Origin: Nevskia sp. | Lineage (GTDB): Bacteria > Pseudomonadota > Gammaproteobacteria > Nevskiales > Nevskiaceae | Assembly (NCBI GenBank): GCA_030694365.1 | Contig: JAUXYM010000004.1 | Location: 1 to 64,000, forward strand | Direction of reading: 5' to 3' | DNA: 64,000 nt | Shown here: in pieces, positions 1 through 9,568 of the stretch | Layout of the letters: the number at the start of each line of letters is the position of its first letter | Position numbering within the stretch: position 1 is the first letter of the stretch | Position numbers and translations under genes: made by a program | Notes under the pieces: generated by a model | Told to the model about the DNA's origin: nothing | Seen by the model: only the letters and a program-made list of their open reading frames with translations | The model's database searches: none

Positions 1-156
1 ACCGCCCTGATGCACGGCCTGTTGTGTCGGGCCTTAACCCCCGCGCTCAAGCTCTCGGACGTCCTCAACCAATGGCTTAGCGTCCAATACTGGCTGGCTG
101 AGCCGCCACGCAAACGAATCCCTCCATCCGTTCAAGCCGCACGGCTTTTAGGTTAG
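1..156 (+). CDS. C-terminal end of a CDS truncated by the window edge (unknown product; transposase possible but unproven)
   Basis: Frame 1 is open from base 1 to TAG at 154-156 (TALMHGLLCRALTPALKLSDVLNQWLSVQYWLAEPPRKRIPPSVQAARLLG*). No diagnostic motif. Confidence 0.35.
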   Translation, partial: TALMHGLLCRALTPALKLSDVLNQWLSVQYWLAEPPRKRIPPSVQAARLLG

Positions 157-282
157 CGCATATGCGCGCAAGCGGGACCTATTCGCCGGGAGCGAATCGG
201 AGCGCCAGTCTGCGCAAGCAGGTTGAGCGCAGGGACGCGCTCAACAATCCAGTTCTGATGCGGCGCTCAAGGCCAAAACTGG

Positions 283-302
283 ATGCCCGCCTGCGCGGGC
301 AT
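283..302. repeat. Short intergenic palindrome ATGCCCGC-CTGC-GCGGGCAT (REP-like)
   Basis: Perfect 8-bp stem with a 4-nt loop in the context CTGGATGCCCGCCTGCGCGGGCATGACGGG, a sequence type common as dispersed intergenic repeats in proteobacteria. Confidence 0.6.
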
Positions 303-331
303 GACGGGCTTTATCTAACTTAAAGATGCCC

Positions 332-1723
332 CTAGTAGTTCCACTGCAGCTGCATGCGCAGCAGGCTGCCGTCGACGACGCTGTACGGCGCGGCGGTGAC
401 GTTGGTGCGCTCCATGTGCGCATAGGCCATGGTCAGTTCCAGTTCCGGCCAGAACTGCCATTCCAGGCCGGCTTCGATTTCCTCGACATCGAAATGCGGC
501 GCATTGGTGTCGAATTTGGCGCCGCCATCGTAGGTCTGGTACTTCACGTAAGGCGTCAGCATGCCGATCGGGCCGGGCGCGCGGTACATCGCCTGCAGGT
601 AGCCACCGCTCAGGGACTGCACGTCGACACGCTTCTGGCCGAGGTCCAGTTCCGGGCCCTTGCCGACGGTCCACTCGCCCTGCAGGCCGAACGGCTGCGG
701 GTAGATGATGAAATGCGCGGCGATGCGCTGATCCTTGAACCCGCGCGGCCGAGTATTGGTGGTCGGCGTGAAGGTCTCGCCGTTGACGCTGATCGAGCCG
801 GAGCTGGTCCGGTAATAGCCGTTGTAGCCATCGAGGCCGAGTTCGACGATCTGGCCGGAGTCGAACTTGAACGGATAGCTGATGTGGGCGACGGTATGCA
901 GGCTGTTGTTGGCTTCGAGACGGTTGGCGCCCTGGCCGTTATAGACGCCGAGGCCGAACAGGCCGTAGTCGCCTGAACCCTTGAGCCCGTCCCGGACCAG
1001 CATGCGGAAGCGATCGGCGATTTCCACCGGCGAGTAGTAGAAGATCAGCCCAAGATCGCGCTCGTCACGCACGGCGCTGTTGAGCGCATCCGTGCGGTCC
1101 AGGGTCAGACGGTTCTGGCTGGACTGCAAGTTTTCCCAACCATAGGGAATCTTCGACTGGCCGGCACGCAGGCGGAATTCCCGCTTTTTATCGAAGAAGA
1201 TATCGGCGTAGAGATCGCGCAACTGGGCGAAGTTGCCGGTGCTCGATCCGGTCGGCATGCTGGCAAAGTCCGGCTGCAAGTAGAGCGAAAGATGCTCGCT
1301 GACATCACCACTGAGGATGACGCGCGCACGGCGAATGCCGAGGCTCTGGTTGTCGCCGATGAAACGATCGCCGGGTGCCCGCAGCTCCTTGGCCGTAGCG
1401 TCCAGACCCTGATCGAAGCGCAGCTGGGTGTAGCCGCGCAGCGCCAGCCGGTCGTACCACTTCTTGTCTGCCAGCTTCGCGGCTGGCGCAGGAGCCGCAG
1501 CGACGACGGCCGGAGGCGGAGCAACGGGTGCGGGCGGTATCGCGACGGGAGCAGCGTCCTTCGGCTCGTCCACCTGGACGAAGGTGCCGAGCTTGGAACG
1601 ACCGGGGCCTGGCTCGGCAAATATTTGCCCAGTCTTCTGATCGACGAACAGATCAAGCGTCGCCGCAAAGCTGGGGAGAACGGCAGTCAAGGAGAGCACA
1701 GCAGCGAGCGACGCTTTTTTCAT
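332..1723 (-). CDS. Porin of the phosphate-selective OprO/OprP family
   Basis: 463 aa, signal peptide, RGYTQLRFD...RRARVILSGDVSEHLSLYLQPDFA and C-terminal aromatic beta-strand LQWNY. Confidence 0.75.
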   Translation of the reverse strand: MKKASLAAVLSLTAVLPSFAATLDLFVDQKTGQIFAEPGPGRSKLGTFVQVDEPKDAAPVAIPPAPVAPPPAVVAAAPAPAAKLADKKWYDRLALRGYTQLRFDQGLDATAKELRAPGDRFIGDNQSLGIRRARVILSGDVSEHLSLYLQPDFASMPTGSSTGNFAQLRDLYADIFFDKKREFRLRAGQSKIPYGWENLQSSQNRLTLDRTDALNSAVRDERDLGLIFYYSPVEIADRFRMLVRDGLKGSGDYGLFGLGVYNGQGANRLEANNSLHTVAHISYPFKFDSGQIVELGLDGYNGYYRTSSGSISVNGETFTPTTNTRPRGFKDQRIAAHFIIYPQPFGLQGEWTVGKGPELDLGQKRVDVQSLSGGYLQAMYRAPGPIGMLTPYVKYQTYDGGAKFDTNAPHFDVEEIEAGLEWQFWPELELTMAYAHMERTNVTAAPYSVVDGSLLRMQLQWNY

Positions 1724-1911
1724 GGGCTTGTAACAATTGGAAAGTATATTTTGTGTGAATGTTTTGCTTATATTCTCCGATTTGACGTTTCTACTCAGGT
1801 AGAACGGCAGATCGGCAATGAAAACCCGAAGATTTTAATTTCCTATAAATACAGTTTGATGACACTGCCTAAACCTGTTTGATACCGGTTGGCTCATGTG
1901 CTGCTCAGCGT

Positions 1912-3489
1912 TCAGGCGGCCTTGCGCGCCGCTTCCGGTACCGCCATGCGGATCAGGTGATCGAAGGCGCTCAGCGCCGCCTTCGAGCCTTCGCCCATCG
2001 CGATGATGATCTGCTTGTACGGCGTGGTGGTGACGTCACCGGCCGCGAAGACGCCCGCCATCGAGGTCGCACCGCGTGCATCGACGATCACTTCGCCCCG
2101 CGGGCTGAGGTCCACCGAGCCCTTCAGGAAGTCGCTGTTCGGCAGCAGGCCGATCTGCACGAAGACGCCTTCCAGCTCGACCGTGTGGATGTCACCGGTA
2201 CCGCGATCCTTGTAGTTCAGGCCGTTGACCTTGGCTCCGTCGCCGAGCACTTCGGTGGTCTGCGCCGAGGTGATCACGCGGACATTCGACAGGCTGTTGA
2301 GCTTGCGCTGCAGCACGGCGTCGGCCCGCAACTGGCCATCGAACTCGATCAAGGTTACGTGGCGGACGATGCCGGCGAGGTCGATCGCCGCTTCGACGCC
2401 GGAGTTGCCGCCGCCGATCACCGCCACCCGCTTGCCCTTGAACAGCGGCCCATCGCAATGCGGGCAATAGGCCACGCCCTTGTTGCGGTACTGGTCTTCG
2501 CCGGGCACGTTCATCTGCCGCCAGCGCGCGCCGGTGGCAATGATCACGGTCTTCGATTTCAAGGTGGCACCGCTGGCCAGAACCACGTTGACCATGTCGC
2601 CATCGCTCGAAATCGCATCGGCGCGCTGCAGCTTCATCACGTCGACGTCGTATTGATTGACGTGGTTCTCCAGCGCCGCGACCAGCTTCGGACCTTCGGT
2701 TTCCGGGATCGAGATCAGATTTTCGATGCCCATCGTGTCGACCACCTGGCCACCGAAGCGCTCGGCGACGATGCCGGTACGAATACCTTTGCGCGCGGCG
2801 TAGATCGCCGCTGCCGCACCCGCCGGGCCGCCGCCGACAATCAGCACGTCGTAGGGCGCTTTCTCTTTCAGCTTGTCGGCTTCACGTGCAGCCGCGCCGG
2901 TATCGAGCTTGGCGAGGATTTCATCGACGCCCATGCGGCCGGCGGCGAACACTTCGCCATTAAGGAAGATGCAGGGCACCGACATCACCTGGCGCGCTTC
3001 GACTTCGGCGGGATAAGCGCTGCCTTCGATCGCGACATGCTCGATGTTCGGGTTCAGCACCGCCATCAGGTTCAGCGCCTGGACGACGTCCGGGCAGTTC
3101 TGGCAGGACAGTGAGAAGAAGCTCTCGAACTTCAGCGGCCCCTTGAGGGCTTTGATTGCGTCGATGGTCTCGGCGCTGACCTTCGGCGGATAGCCGCCGG
3201 CCTGCAGCAGCGCCAGCACCAGCGAGGTGAATTCATGGCCGAGCGGCAGGCCGGCGAAGCGCAGGGAAATCTGCTCGCCCGGGCTGCCGATCGCGAACGA
3301 AGGCGCGCGGGTCGCGGCGTCCTGGGTTTCGCGGACGGTGATCTGGCTCGACACCCCGGTGATGTCGGCGAGCAGCGCGAGCATTTCGCGCGAGCCCTCC
3401 GAGCCATCGGTATTGGCAACGATCTCGAGCGGGCGGGTGAGGCGCTCGAGGTAGCCCTTCAATTGTTCCTTCAGGTCCTGGTCAAGCAT
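1912..3489 (-). CDS. ahpF: Alkyl hydroperoxide reductase subunit F
   Basis: [17 protein letters not shown]..., [48 protein letters not shown] redox motif. Internal ATG at 3489 chosen over the longer ORF start. Confidence 0.95.
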   Translation of the reverse strand: MLDQDLKEQLKGYLERLTRPLEIVANTDGSEGSREMLALLADITGVSSQITVRETQDAATRAPSFAIGSPGEQISLRFAGLPLGHEFTSLVLALLQAGGYPPKVSAETIDAIKALKGPLKFESFFSLSCQNCPDVVQALNLMAVLNPNIEHVAIEGSAYPAEVEARQVMSVPCIFLNGEVFAAGRMGVDEILAKLDTGAAAREADKLKEKAPYDVLIVGGGPAGAAAAIYAARKGIRTGIVAERFGGQVVDTMGIENLISIPETEGPKLVAALENHVNQYDVDVMKLQRADAISSDGDMVNVVLASGATLKSKTVIIATGARWRQMNVPGEDQYRNKGVAYCPHCDGPLFKGKRVAVIGGGNSGVEAAIDLAGIVRHVTLIEFDGQLRADAVLQRKLNSLSNVRVITSAQTTEVLGDGAKVNGLNYKDRGTGDIHTVELEGVFVQIGLLPNSDFLKGSVDLSPRGEVIVDARGATSMAGVFAAGDVTTTPYKQIIIAMGEGSKAALSAFDHLIRMAVPEAARKAA

Positions 3490-3541
3490 GGAAATACTCC
3501 GTTCGAAATCGGCATCGAAATGGGTGCTACTGAAAACAGAA

Positions 3542-3574
3542 CGCCCTACCGCCACGAGTGGCAGCGGCAGGGCG
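3542..3574 (-). other. Intercistronic hairpin in the ahpC-ahpF spacer
   Basis: CGCCCT (3542-3547) pairs with AGGGCG (3569-3574), with GCCA/TGGC inside. Confidence 0.5.
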
Positions 3575-3602
3575 CCGGTACTGCAGGTCCGTGTCTGGTT
3601 TG

Positions 3603-3669
3603 ACCAGGCACGCTCGCCTTGCCGGCGATCCCGAGGCCGATGCAACTGGCCTCGGGTCCCTCGCCTGGT
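3603..3669 (-). other. Nested intercistronic hairpin in the ahpC-ahpF spacer (attenuator/processing-type structure)
   Basis: Outer stem ACCAGGC (3603-3609)/GCCTGGT (3663-3669). Inner perfect 9-bp stem CCCGAGGCC (3630-3638)/GGCCTCGGG (3648-3656). Confidence 0.6.
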
Positions 3670-3680
3670 GGCTCGGTGCC

Positions 3681-4244
3681 TTAGATCTTGCCGACGAGGT
3701 CGAGCGACGGCTTGATCGTCTTCTCGCCTTCCTTCCACTTGGCCGGGCAGACCTGGCCCGGGTTGGCAGCGGTGAACTGCGCAGCCTTCAGCTTGCGCAG
3801 CGTTTCCGACACGTCACGAGCGATCTCGTTCGAGTGGATTTCCAGCGTCTTGATGACGCCTTCCGGGTTGATGATGAAGGTGCCGCGCAGGGCCAGACCT
3901 TCTTCGTCGATATGGACGTCGAAGGCGCGGGTCAGTTGGTGGGTCGGATCGCCGACCAGCGGGAACTTGGCCTTGCCGACCGCCGGCGAGGTCTCGTGCC
4001 AGACCTTGTGCGAGAACTGGGTGTCGGTGGTGACGATGTAGACCTCGGTGTTCGCCTTCTGGAATTCGGCGTAGCTGTTGGCGGCGTCCTCGACTTCAGT
4101 CGGGCAATTGAAGGTGAACGCGGCCGGCATGAAGATCACCACCGACCACTTGCCCTTCAGCGAAGCTTCGGTGACCTCAATGAACTTGCCATTGTGGAAG
4201 GCGTTGGCCTTGAACGGCTTGACGGCGGTGTTGATCAGCGACAT
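3681..4244 (-). CDS. ahpC: Alkyl hydroperoxide reductase subunit C (peroxiredoxin)
   Basis: [29 protein letters not shown] peroxidatic Cys, [25 protein letters not shown]. Confidence 0.96.
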   Translation of the reverse strand: MSLINTAVKPFKANAFHNGKFIEVTEASLKGKWSVVIFMPAAFTFNCPTEVEDAANSYAEFQKANTEVYIVTTDTQFSHKVWHETSPAVGKAKFPLVGDPTHQLTRAFDVHIDEEGLALRGTFIINPEGVIKTLEIHSNEIARDVSETLRKLKAAQFTAANPGQVCPAKWKEGEKTIKPSLDLVGKI

Positions 4245-4337
4245 GGGCAATTCCTATTTCGGGAGGGATGAAGACTCTGCGGGAGCATATTGAACATTCA
4301 AAAGACTTTCGCCAAATTGATTGTTAAAACCTGATAG

Positions 4338-4352
4338 ATAGATTTTCTCTAT
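4338..4352. promoter_or_regulatory. Possible OxyR half-dimer site upstream of ahpC
   Basis: ATAG-N7-CTAT (ATAGATTTTCTCTAT) about 95 nt upstream of the ahpC ATG. The second half of the extended OxyR motif is not evident. Confidence 0.4.
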
Positions 4353-4391
4353 CGCTGAGCCGGAGGTTGCGCGGGCACGGACGCCTCGCGG

Positions 4392-5321
4392 CTACAAGTC
4401 TCGCACGCTGTCGAACTGCCTAGACCTGCCGCTGATCGGGTCCGTGAACGCCAGCCTGCGAGCCAGCAATTTCAGCGGCAGTGCGTAGTTGTCCTCGGCA
4501 TCAGCCGCCACTTGCAGGGTCGGATACCAATCGTCATTGACGATAGGAATACCGAGCCCAGCCATCTGCACCCTCAACTGATGCTTGCGGCCGGTTACCG
4601 GCTGCAGGCGATACAGGCTCAAGTCGTCGCGCCGCTCGACGACCTCGATCAGCGTTTCCGCGTTCGGTTCACCATCGACCTCCCGCTGCCGAAAGAACGG
4701 CTCCCCGGCGACGATGCGACTGCAGCGGCGCAACGGGAACTGAAGCGCAGGCTGGGTCGGCGCCAGCGCTTCGTAGGTCTTGACGATCTGCCGGGCCGCA
4801 AACAGCGCGCTGTAGACACCCCGGGTCTGCGGATTGACCGAGAACAGCACCAGCCCGGCAGTACCGCGATCGAGCCGGTGCAGCGGCACCAAGTGCTCGA
4901 TGCCGGTGTCGCGCCTCAGCCGGCTGAGCAGCGTTTCCTGCACGAAACGGCCGGAAGGAATTGTCGCCAGGAAGTGCGGCTTGTCGGCGACCAGCAGCTG
5001 CTCGTCCTGATGAACGAGCGACGCCTCGAACGGGATCGACGTTTCCGGCGGCAGTTCGCGGTAGTAGTGAATCAGCCGGCCGGCGGCGAAAGCAGCGTCC
5101 GGCGAAAGCCTTCCATATTCGGCATCGCTGACCTTGCCCTCCGCCAGCCTTGCCTGCCAGACCGAGCGGCCGACATCCGGGAAGCGCTGGTCGAGGAAAT
5201 CGAGCAGCAGCGTCCAAGCGCCGGGCGACAGACGGACGCTGCTAGCGCCGACGCCCACAAGCGCAGGCGGACGACCGGTCGCATCCTTCGGCATCTGGTG
5301 ACCGCTCACGGGTGAAAACAC
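4392..5321 (-). CDS. RluA-family pseudouridine synthase
   Basis: HRLDRGTAGLVLFSVNPQTRGVYSALFAARQIVKTYEAL and TGRKHQLRVQMAGLGIPIVNDDWYP motifs. Confidence 0.9.
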   Translation of the reverse strand: MFSPVSGHQMPKDATGRPPALVGVGASSVRLSPGAWTLLLDFLDQRFPDVGRSVWQARLAEGKVSDAEYGRLSPDAAFAAGRLIHYYRELPPETSIPFEASLVHQDEQLLVADKPHFLATIPSGRFVQETLLSRLRRDTGIEHLVPLHRLDRGTAGLVLFSVNPQTRGVYSALFAARQIVKTYEALAPTQPALQFPLRRCSRIVAGEPFFRQREVDGEPNAETLIEVVERRDDLSLYRLQPVTGRKHQLRVQMAGLGIPIVNDDWYPTLQVAADAEDNYALPLKLLARRLAFTDPISGRSRQFDSVRDL

Positions 5322-5459
5322 CGGCCGTTATCGAATCGGCATCAACAGAATACGAACACTGATCAGGTGCCGTGACGCGACCCGCGCAAAGTCGCAGACA
5401 ACTCGGCGCATCATCGAGTCCAGCTGAATTCGGCGGACTGACTCGATTTACGGCGCACT

Positions 5460-6884
5460 CTAGAACTGGAAGTACAGGAACGCCGAATAACCCTGGGCAG
5501 ACAACTTCATTATCGACAAGAAGAACAACGGTAACAAAACACCCAACACACAAGTCATACGAATGCGTTCAGAAGGCATTTTTACTCGTGGCCCGAACTC
5601 ACGAAGTCCCTCGATCAACACGAATAGAATTGCCACTAGCAGCATGCAGATCTGGAGACCAGAGATCTTCGTCAGCATAGGATCACTGAATCCACCGATA
5701 TTCTTTAGAAAAAACATGGCTTGATACATGCGCCAGGCATCATCGATGCTCGCGGCGCGAAACACGGTCCAACTCACCATAACCAGCACAAGCGTGATCA
5801 ACCAGCGGAACGGCCGAAACCGCTTGGCTGTACCACTGATCCCGAGAATCCGCTCGACGAAGATCATGAAACCCTGCAACGCACCCCAGAACAGGAACGT
5901 CCAGTTAGCGCCATGCCACACTCCCCCTAGGAAGAATGTGATGACCACGTTGCGGTGCGTCGCCATACTGCCGTTACGGTTACCCCCGAGCGGTATATAC
6001 AAATAGTCGCGCAACCAACTCGACAAACTGATGTGCCAGCGACGCCAGAATTCAGTGATACTTTGCGAAATATACGGAGCTCTGAAATTTTCCATGAATC
6101 GGAAGCCGATCATTAAGCCCAAACCGATGGCCATATCGCTATAACCGGAAAAATCAAAATACAACTGGACGGTGTAAGCAAATGTACCCAACCATGCATC
6201 TGCTGTCGATGGATTCGTCAGCGAAAAGCAATAGTCAGCGAGTGGCGCAACCGTGTCCGCCACGATCACCTTTTTTACGAAGCCCTGCATGAATCTCGTC
6301 GCCCCGCGTCCAAACAACTCGACTGAATGCTCGCGCTGTTCAAACTGATCAGCAAGATCTTTGTAACGGAATATCGGTCCAGCAATAAGATGCGGGAACA
6401 AGGAAACGAAGGTAGCAAAATCCACCGGATGCTTGGTAGCCTGTGCATCGCCCCTATAAACATCGACGATGTAGCTAATTGATTCAAAAATATAAAACGA
6501 AATTCCAATCGGTAAAAGCACCGCCGTCATCGCGAACGGCTCAAACCCGAGGCTGGTGACCAGATCGTTAAAACTGGACACTCCAAAGTTCGCATACTTG
6601 AAATAACCCAACACTGCAAGGTTGACGACGACTCCGAGCTTTGTCCACCGCAACGCACGCAGTTGCCCAACACCAGCGCTACCTATGGCAGCGCCAATAA
6701 AATAATTAAATATAGTAACTACAGCGAACAGCACCAGAAAATCAAGACGCCACCAGCCATAGAAAAAATAACTTCCTGCAAGAATGGCGTAATTGCGTAG
6801 CCGCCGCTTGTTCGGTGTCAGATAATAAATCGACAAGAACAAAGGGAGGAATAACAGCAAAAACACATTTGACGAAAAAACCAT
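5460..6884 (-). CDS. algI: MBOAT family O-acyltransferase AlgI (copy 1, distal)
   Basis: MVFSSNVFLLLFLPLFLSIYYLTPNKRRLRNY..., FWRRWHISLSSWLRDYLYIPLGGNR, GGVWHGANWTF catalytic His. Confidence 0.9.
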   Translation of the reverse strand: MVFSSNVFLLLFLPLFLSIYYLTPNKRRLRNYAILAGSYFFYGWWRLDFLVLFAVVTIFNYFIGAAIGSAGVGQLRALRWTKLGVVVNLAVLGYFKYANFGVSSFNDLVTSLGFEPFAMTAVLLPIGISFYIFESISYIVDVYRGDAQATKHPVDFATFVSLFPHLIAGPIFRYKDLADQFEQREHSVELFGRGATRFMQGFVKKVIVADTVAPLADYCFSLTNPSTADAWLGTFAYTVQLYFDFSGYSDMAIGLGLMIGFRFMENFRAPYISQSITEFWRRWHISLSSWLRDYLYIPLGGNRNGSMATHRNVVITFFLGGVWHGANWTFLFWGALQGFMIFVERILGISGTAKRFRPFRWLITLVLVMVSWTVFRAASIDDAWRMYQAMFFLKNIGGFSDPMLTKISGLQICMLLVAILFVLIEGLREFGPRVKMPSERIRMTCVLGVLLPLFFLSIMKLSAQGYSAFLYFQF

Positions 6885-6936
6885 TGACCTGGGTACCCGT
6901 TAATTACTTCCCGCTAGCCGAGATGGGGATTACTTT

Positions 6937-8367
6937 TCAGAACTGGAAGTACAAGAATGCTGAATATCCCTGCGCCGACAACTTCGTGATCGCCAAAAAA
7001 AACACCGGGGCGAGTAAAAGCAGCGACGAAGCGATCCGAACGCGCTCGCTTCCCAATTGAATCTTAGGGCCGTACTCCCTCAGGCCCTCAAGCGCCACAA
7101 GTGAATAGGCCAGCAATAACGTCACAACCTGCATCATGGTGATAGCACCAGCAAACGGCTCGCTAATCCAGCCAACATTTTTCATGAATAACATTGGCTG
7201 ATACATCTCCCAAGCCCTCGAAACTGTCTCAGACCTGAACAACACCATACTCAGGGTGACCGCAACAAGAAACGTTGGTAACCAATGACGAAACTTGAAT
7301 CCCGTCGGGTTTCCCGAAACGCCCAGTACGCGCTCTGCCAACAGTAAACCGCCCTGCAGAGCTCCCCAAAGAACGAATGTCCAACTCGCTCCGTGCCAGA
7401 TCCCCCCAATCAAGAAGGTACCGAACGTCATCATATGCAGACGCATCCTGGTCTTGCGGCCAGAACCACCCAAAGAATAAAACACATAATCTCGTAACCA
7501 GTTGCTGAGACTGATATGCCAGCGCCGCCAGAACTCGGTCACGCTCTGGCTGATGAAAGGCTTGTTGAAATTCTCGACAAATTTGAATCCCATCATCAAA
7601 CCGAGTCCGATGGCCATATCGCTGTAGCCAGAGAAATCGAAATAAAGTTGTACTCCATATGCCAACACGCCAATCCAGACATCTGCCGTGCTCGGCTCGG
7701 GCATCGCGAAGCAATAATTTACGAGCGGCGCTAAAGTATCGGCAATAATGATTTTCTTTATGAAGCCCTGCATAAAGCGAACAGAACCGCGACCGAACAT
7801 ATCCATCGAATGTAAGCGCTGCTCGAACTGCGGAGCGAGCTCTTTGTATCGGAACAATGGACCAACGATTAAATGGGGAAAAAGTGTAATGAACGTGGCG
7901 AAATCTACAGGATGCCGGGTCGCTTTAACGCTTCCACGATAAACGTCGATGACGTAACTTATTGACTCAAATATGTAGAACGAAATACCGATCGGCAACA
8001 ATAGTTCAGATAAGCCGAAGGGCTCCAATCCAGTCGCAGAAATGATTGAATTGAAGCTTTCAATCCCAAAGTCCCGGTACTTGAAGTACCCGAGTACGCC
8101 AATATCAACCGCCACACCGAACCGCATCCAGTTACGCGCCTTTTCCGTCCTCGCGCCAGCGGCACCAATACTCTTCCCTATGAAATAATTGAAGAATGTA
8201 ACAAACACTAACAGCGCCAGAAAATCGATGCGCCACCAGCCATAAAAAACATAGCTGGCCGAAAGAATAACGTAATTACGCAAACGCCGAATATTCGGAG
8301 TAAGGTAGTAAATTGACAGAAACAACGGTAGAAACAAAAACAGGAAGGCGTTCGAGGAAAAAACCAC
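6937..8367 (-). CDS. algI: MBOAT family O-acyltransferase AlgI (copy 2)
   Basis: MVFSSNAFLFLFLPLFLSIYYLTPNIRRLRNY..., FWRRWHISLSNWLRDY, GGIWHGASWTF; C-terminus KLSAQGYSAFLYFQF identical to copy 1. Confidence 0.9.
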   Translation of the reverse strand: MVFSSNAFLFLFLPLFLSIYYLTPNIRRLRNYVILSASYVFYGWWRIDFLALLVFVTFFNYFIGKSIGAAGARTEKARNWMRFGVAVDIGVLGYFKYRDFGIESFNSIISATGLEPFGLSELLLPIGISFYIFESISYVIDVYRGSVKATRHPVDFATFITLFPHLIVGPLFRYKELAPQFEQRLHSMDMFGRGSVRFMQGFIKKIIIADTLAPLVNYCFAMPEPSTADVWIGVLAYGVQLYFDFSGYSDMAIGLGLMMGFKFVENFNKPFISQSVTEFWRRWHISLSNWLRDYVFYSLGGSGRKTRMRLHMMTFGTFLIGGIWHGASWTFVLWGALQGGLLLAERVLGVSGNPTGFKFRHWLPTFLVAVTLSMVLFRSETVSRAWEMYQPMLFMKNVGWISEPFAGAITMMQVVTLLLAYSLVALEGLREYGPKIQLGSERVRIASSLLLLAPVFFLAITKLSAQGYSAFLYFQF

Positions 8368-8371
8368 GGCT

Positions 8372-9559
8372 TTATCTCTGGTTCAGCATCTTCAGTTTGG
8401 ATAGCAAATCTTCTGGCAAAGAAATTCCATCAAGAGCAGCTTTTCCAAGCAATGAACGTTCCGGAATTTCCCAGATTACCAGTCGTGGTTTGTGCGTAGC
8501 ATAATCTTTGCCAGTCAGATACTGCGCCATCGGTGGAAAAGGTCCAATGCCCTCTTTTGAATAATCAGCGAGTGGTTCGTTGAGAAATTCGCTGAGATAA
8601 CCCTCAAAATTCCAATGCTCATTAGCGGTATAACTGGTACCCACCAGTGAAATCTCCGGCAGCGACTCATCGCTGAGCAAATCTGCTTCGTCGATGGGCT
8701 TGCTGACCGCTTTTGTGACTACTGGCGTATAAATGTCAGACGGAATCATCATCTTCGGAAACATGGGTTCGAGCGGAAGAAACGACAGCAAGTCGCCTTT
8801 TAACGATGTCTGCGCACGTTCCTCCGTATAAAAAACTTTTGCGTTACTCGCCTTCGGCGCAAGGCCTTTTGCGACAAGCGCCGCGGTTATAGCCCGGGCA
8901 GCAACCTGCGTTCCTAACGGAGTCCAATGGGTGTCGGTACGAAAATACACATCACCCACAGACTTTTTCTGCTTCAGAAGATCATCGATTCGCACAAGGA
9001 CAGTCTCGCTGTCATCAATAGAAGCGGAAAGTTGACTAGCGACTAATGAATGAGCGCTTGCCTGCTGTCTACCATCGGTGAACTCTGGATAGATGTGCGC
9101 CTTCTCAGGAACTAAAACAATAACAAGAGGGATGGAATCGGCGGCTAACTTCGCTTGAACCCAGCGGATAAACTCCAGATTCGAATCAAGAATATTCGAC
9201 CATCTTGGCAGGACATGAAATTCTTCATTGGAATACAGCCAACCATCTGTTCCTAGGAGAACTCCAAACTTGCCTTCATTAAAGAGTACTAGCTGCAAAG
9301 CTGTCCAGAGATTAATGCTCGCTGTACGTAAAGGAAACTCCTTATCGAAATGAGCTTCAAAGCTTCTTACAAGAGCTCCATTGAGTAAGGGCACCGGAGG
9401 CGCTCGGTAAGAAAGCACCGCAGGCATGCTAAGTATTGACAATGTCGCCACCATCAAAGCAAAGACAACACCGACTATCGCGTATCCATACCCGGACTTA
9501 ATTGCTTCAGACTGCTCTGATGAATTACGTTGGCTCATTGATGTTTCCTGATTGCACAA
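8372..9559 (-). CDS. algJ: AlgJ/AlgX-type SGNH O-acetyltransferase
   Basis: 395 aa; YFRTDTHWTPLGTQVAARAI (DxH) and LVGTSYTANEHWNFEGYLSE (Ser) motifs. Confidence 0.8.
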   Translation of the reverse strand: MCNQETSMSQRNSSEQSEAIKSGYGYAIVGVVFALMVATLSILSMPAVLSYRAPPVPLLNGALVRSFEAHFDKEFPLRTASINLWTALQLVLFNEGKFGVLLGTDGWLYSNEEFHVLPRWSNILDSNLEFIRWVQAKLAADSIPLVIVLVPEKAHIYPEFTDGRQQASAHSLVASQLSASIDDSETVLVRIDDLLKQKKSVGDVYFRTDTHWTPLGTQVAARAITAALVAKGLAPKASNAKVFYTEERAQTSLKGDLLSFLPLEPMFPKMMIPSDIYTPVVTKAVSKPIDEADLLSDESLPEISLVGTSYTANEHWNFEGYLSEFLNEPLADYSKEGIGPFPPMAQYLTGKDYATHKPRLVIWEIPERSLLGKAALDGISLPEDLLSKLKMLNQR

Positions 9560-9568
9560 ACAAACTTC

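Noticed and set aside
241-423. ORF containing KARHARAGGHPVL
   Set aside because: Classic spurious peptide from translating the CCCGCCTGCGCGGGCATGACGGG intergenic repeat.
3490-3738. 83-aa N-terminal extension of AhpF
   Set aside because: Basic low-complexity extension running through the structured ahpC-ahpF spacer and into ahp[18 protein letters not shown] at 3489 is the typical AhpF N-terminus.
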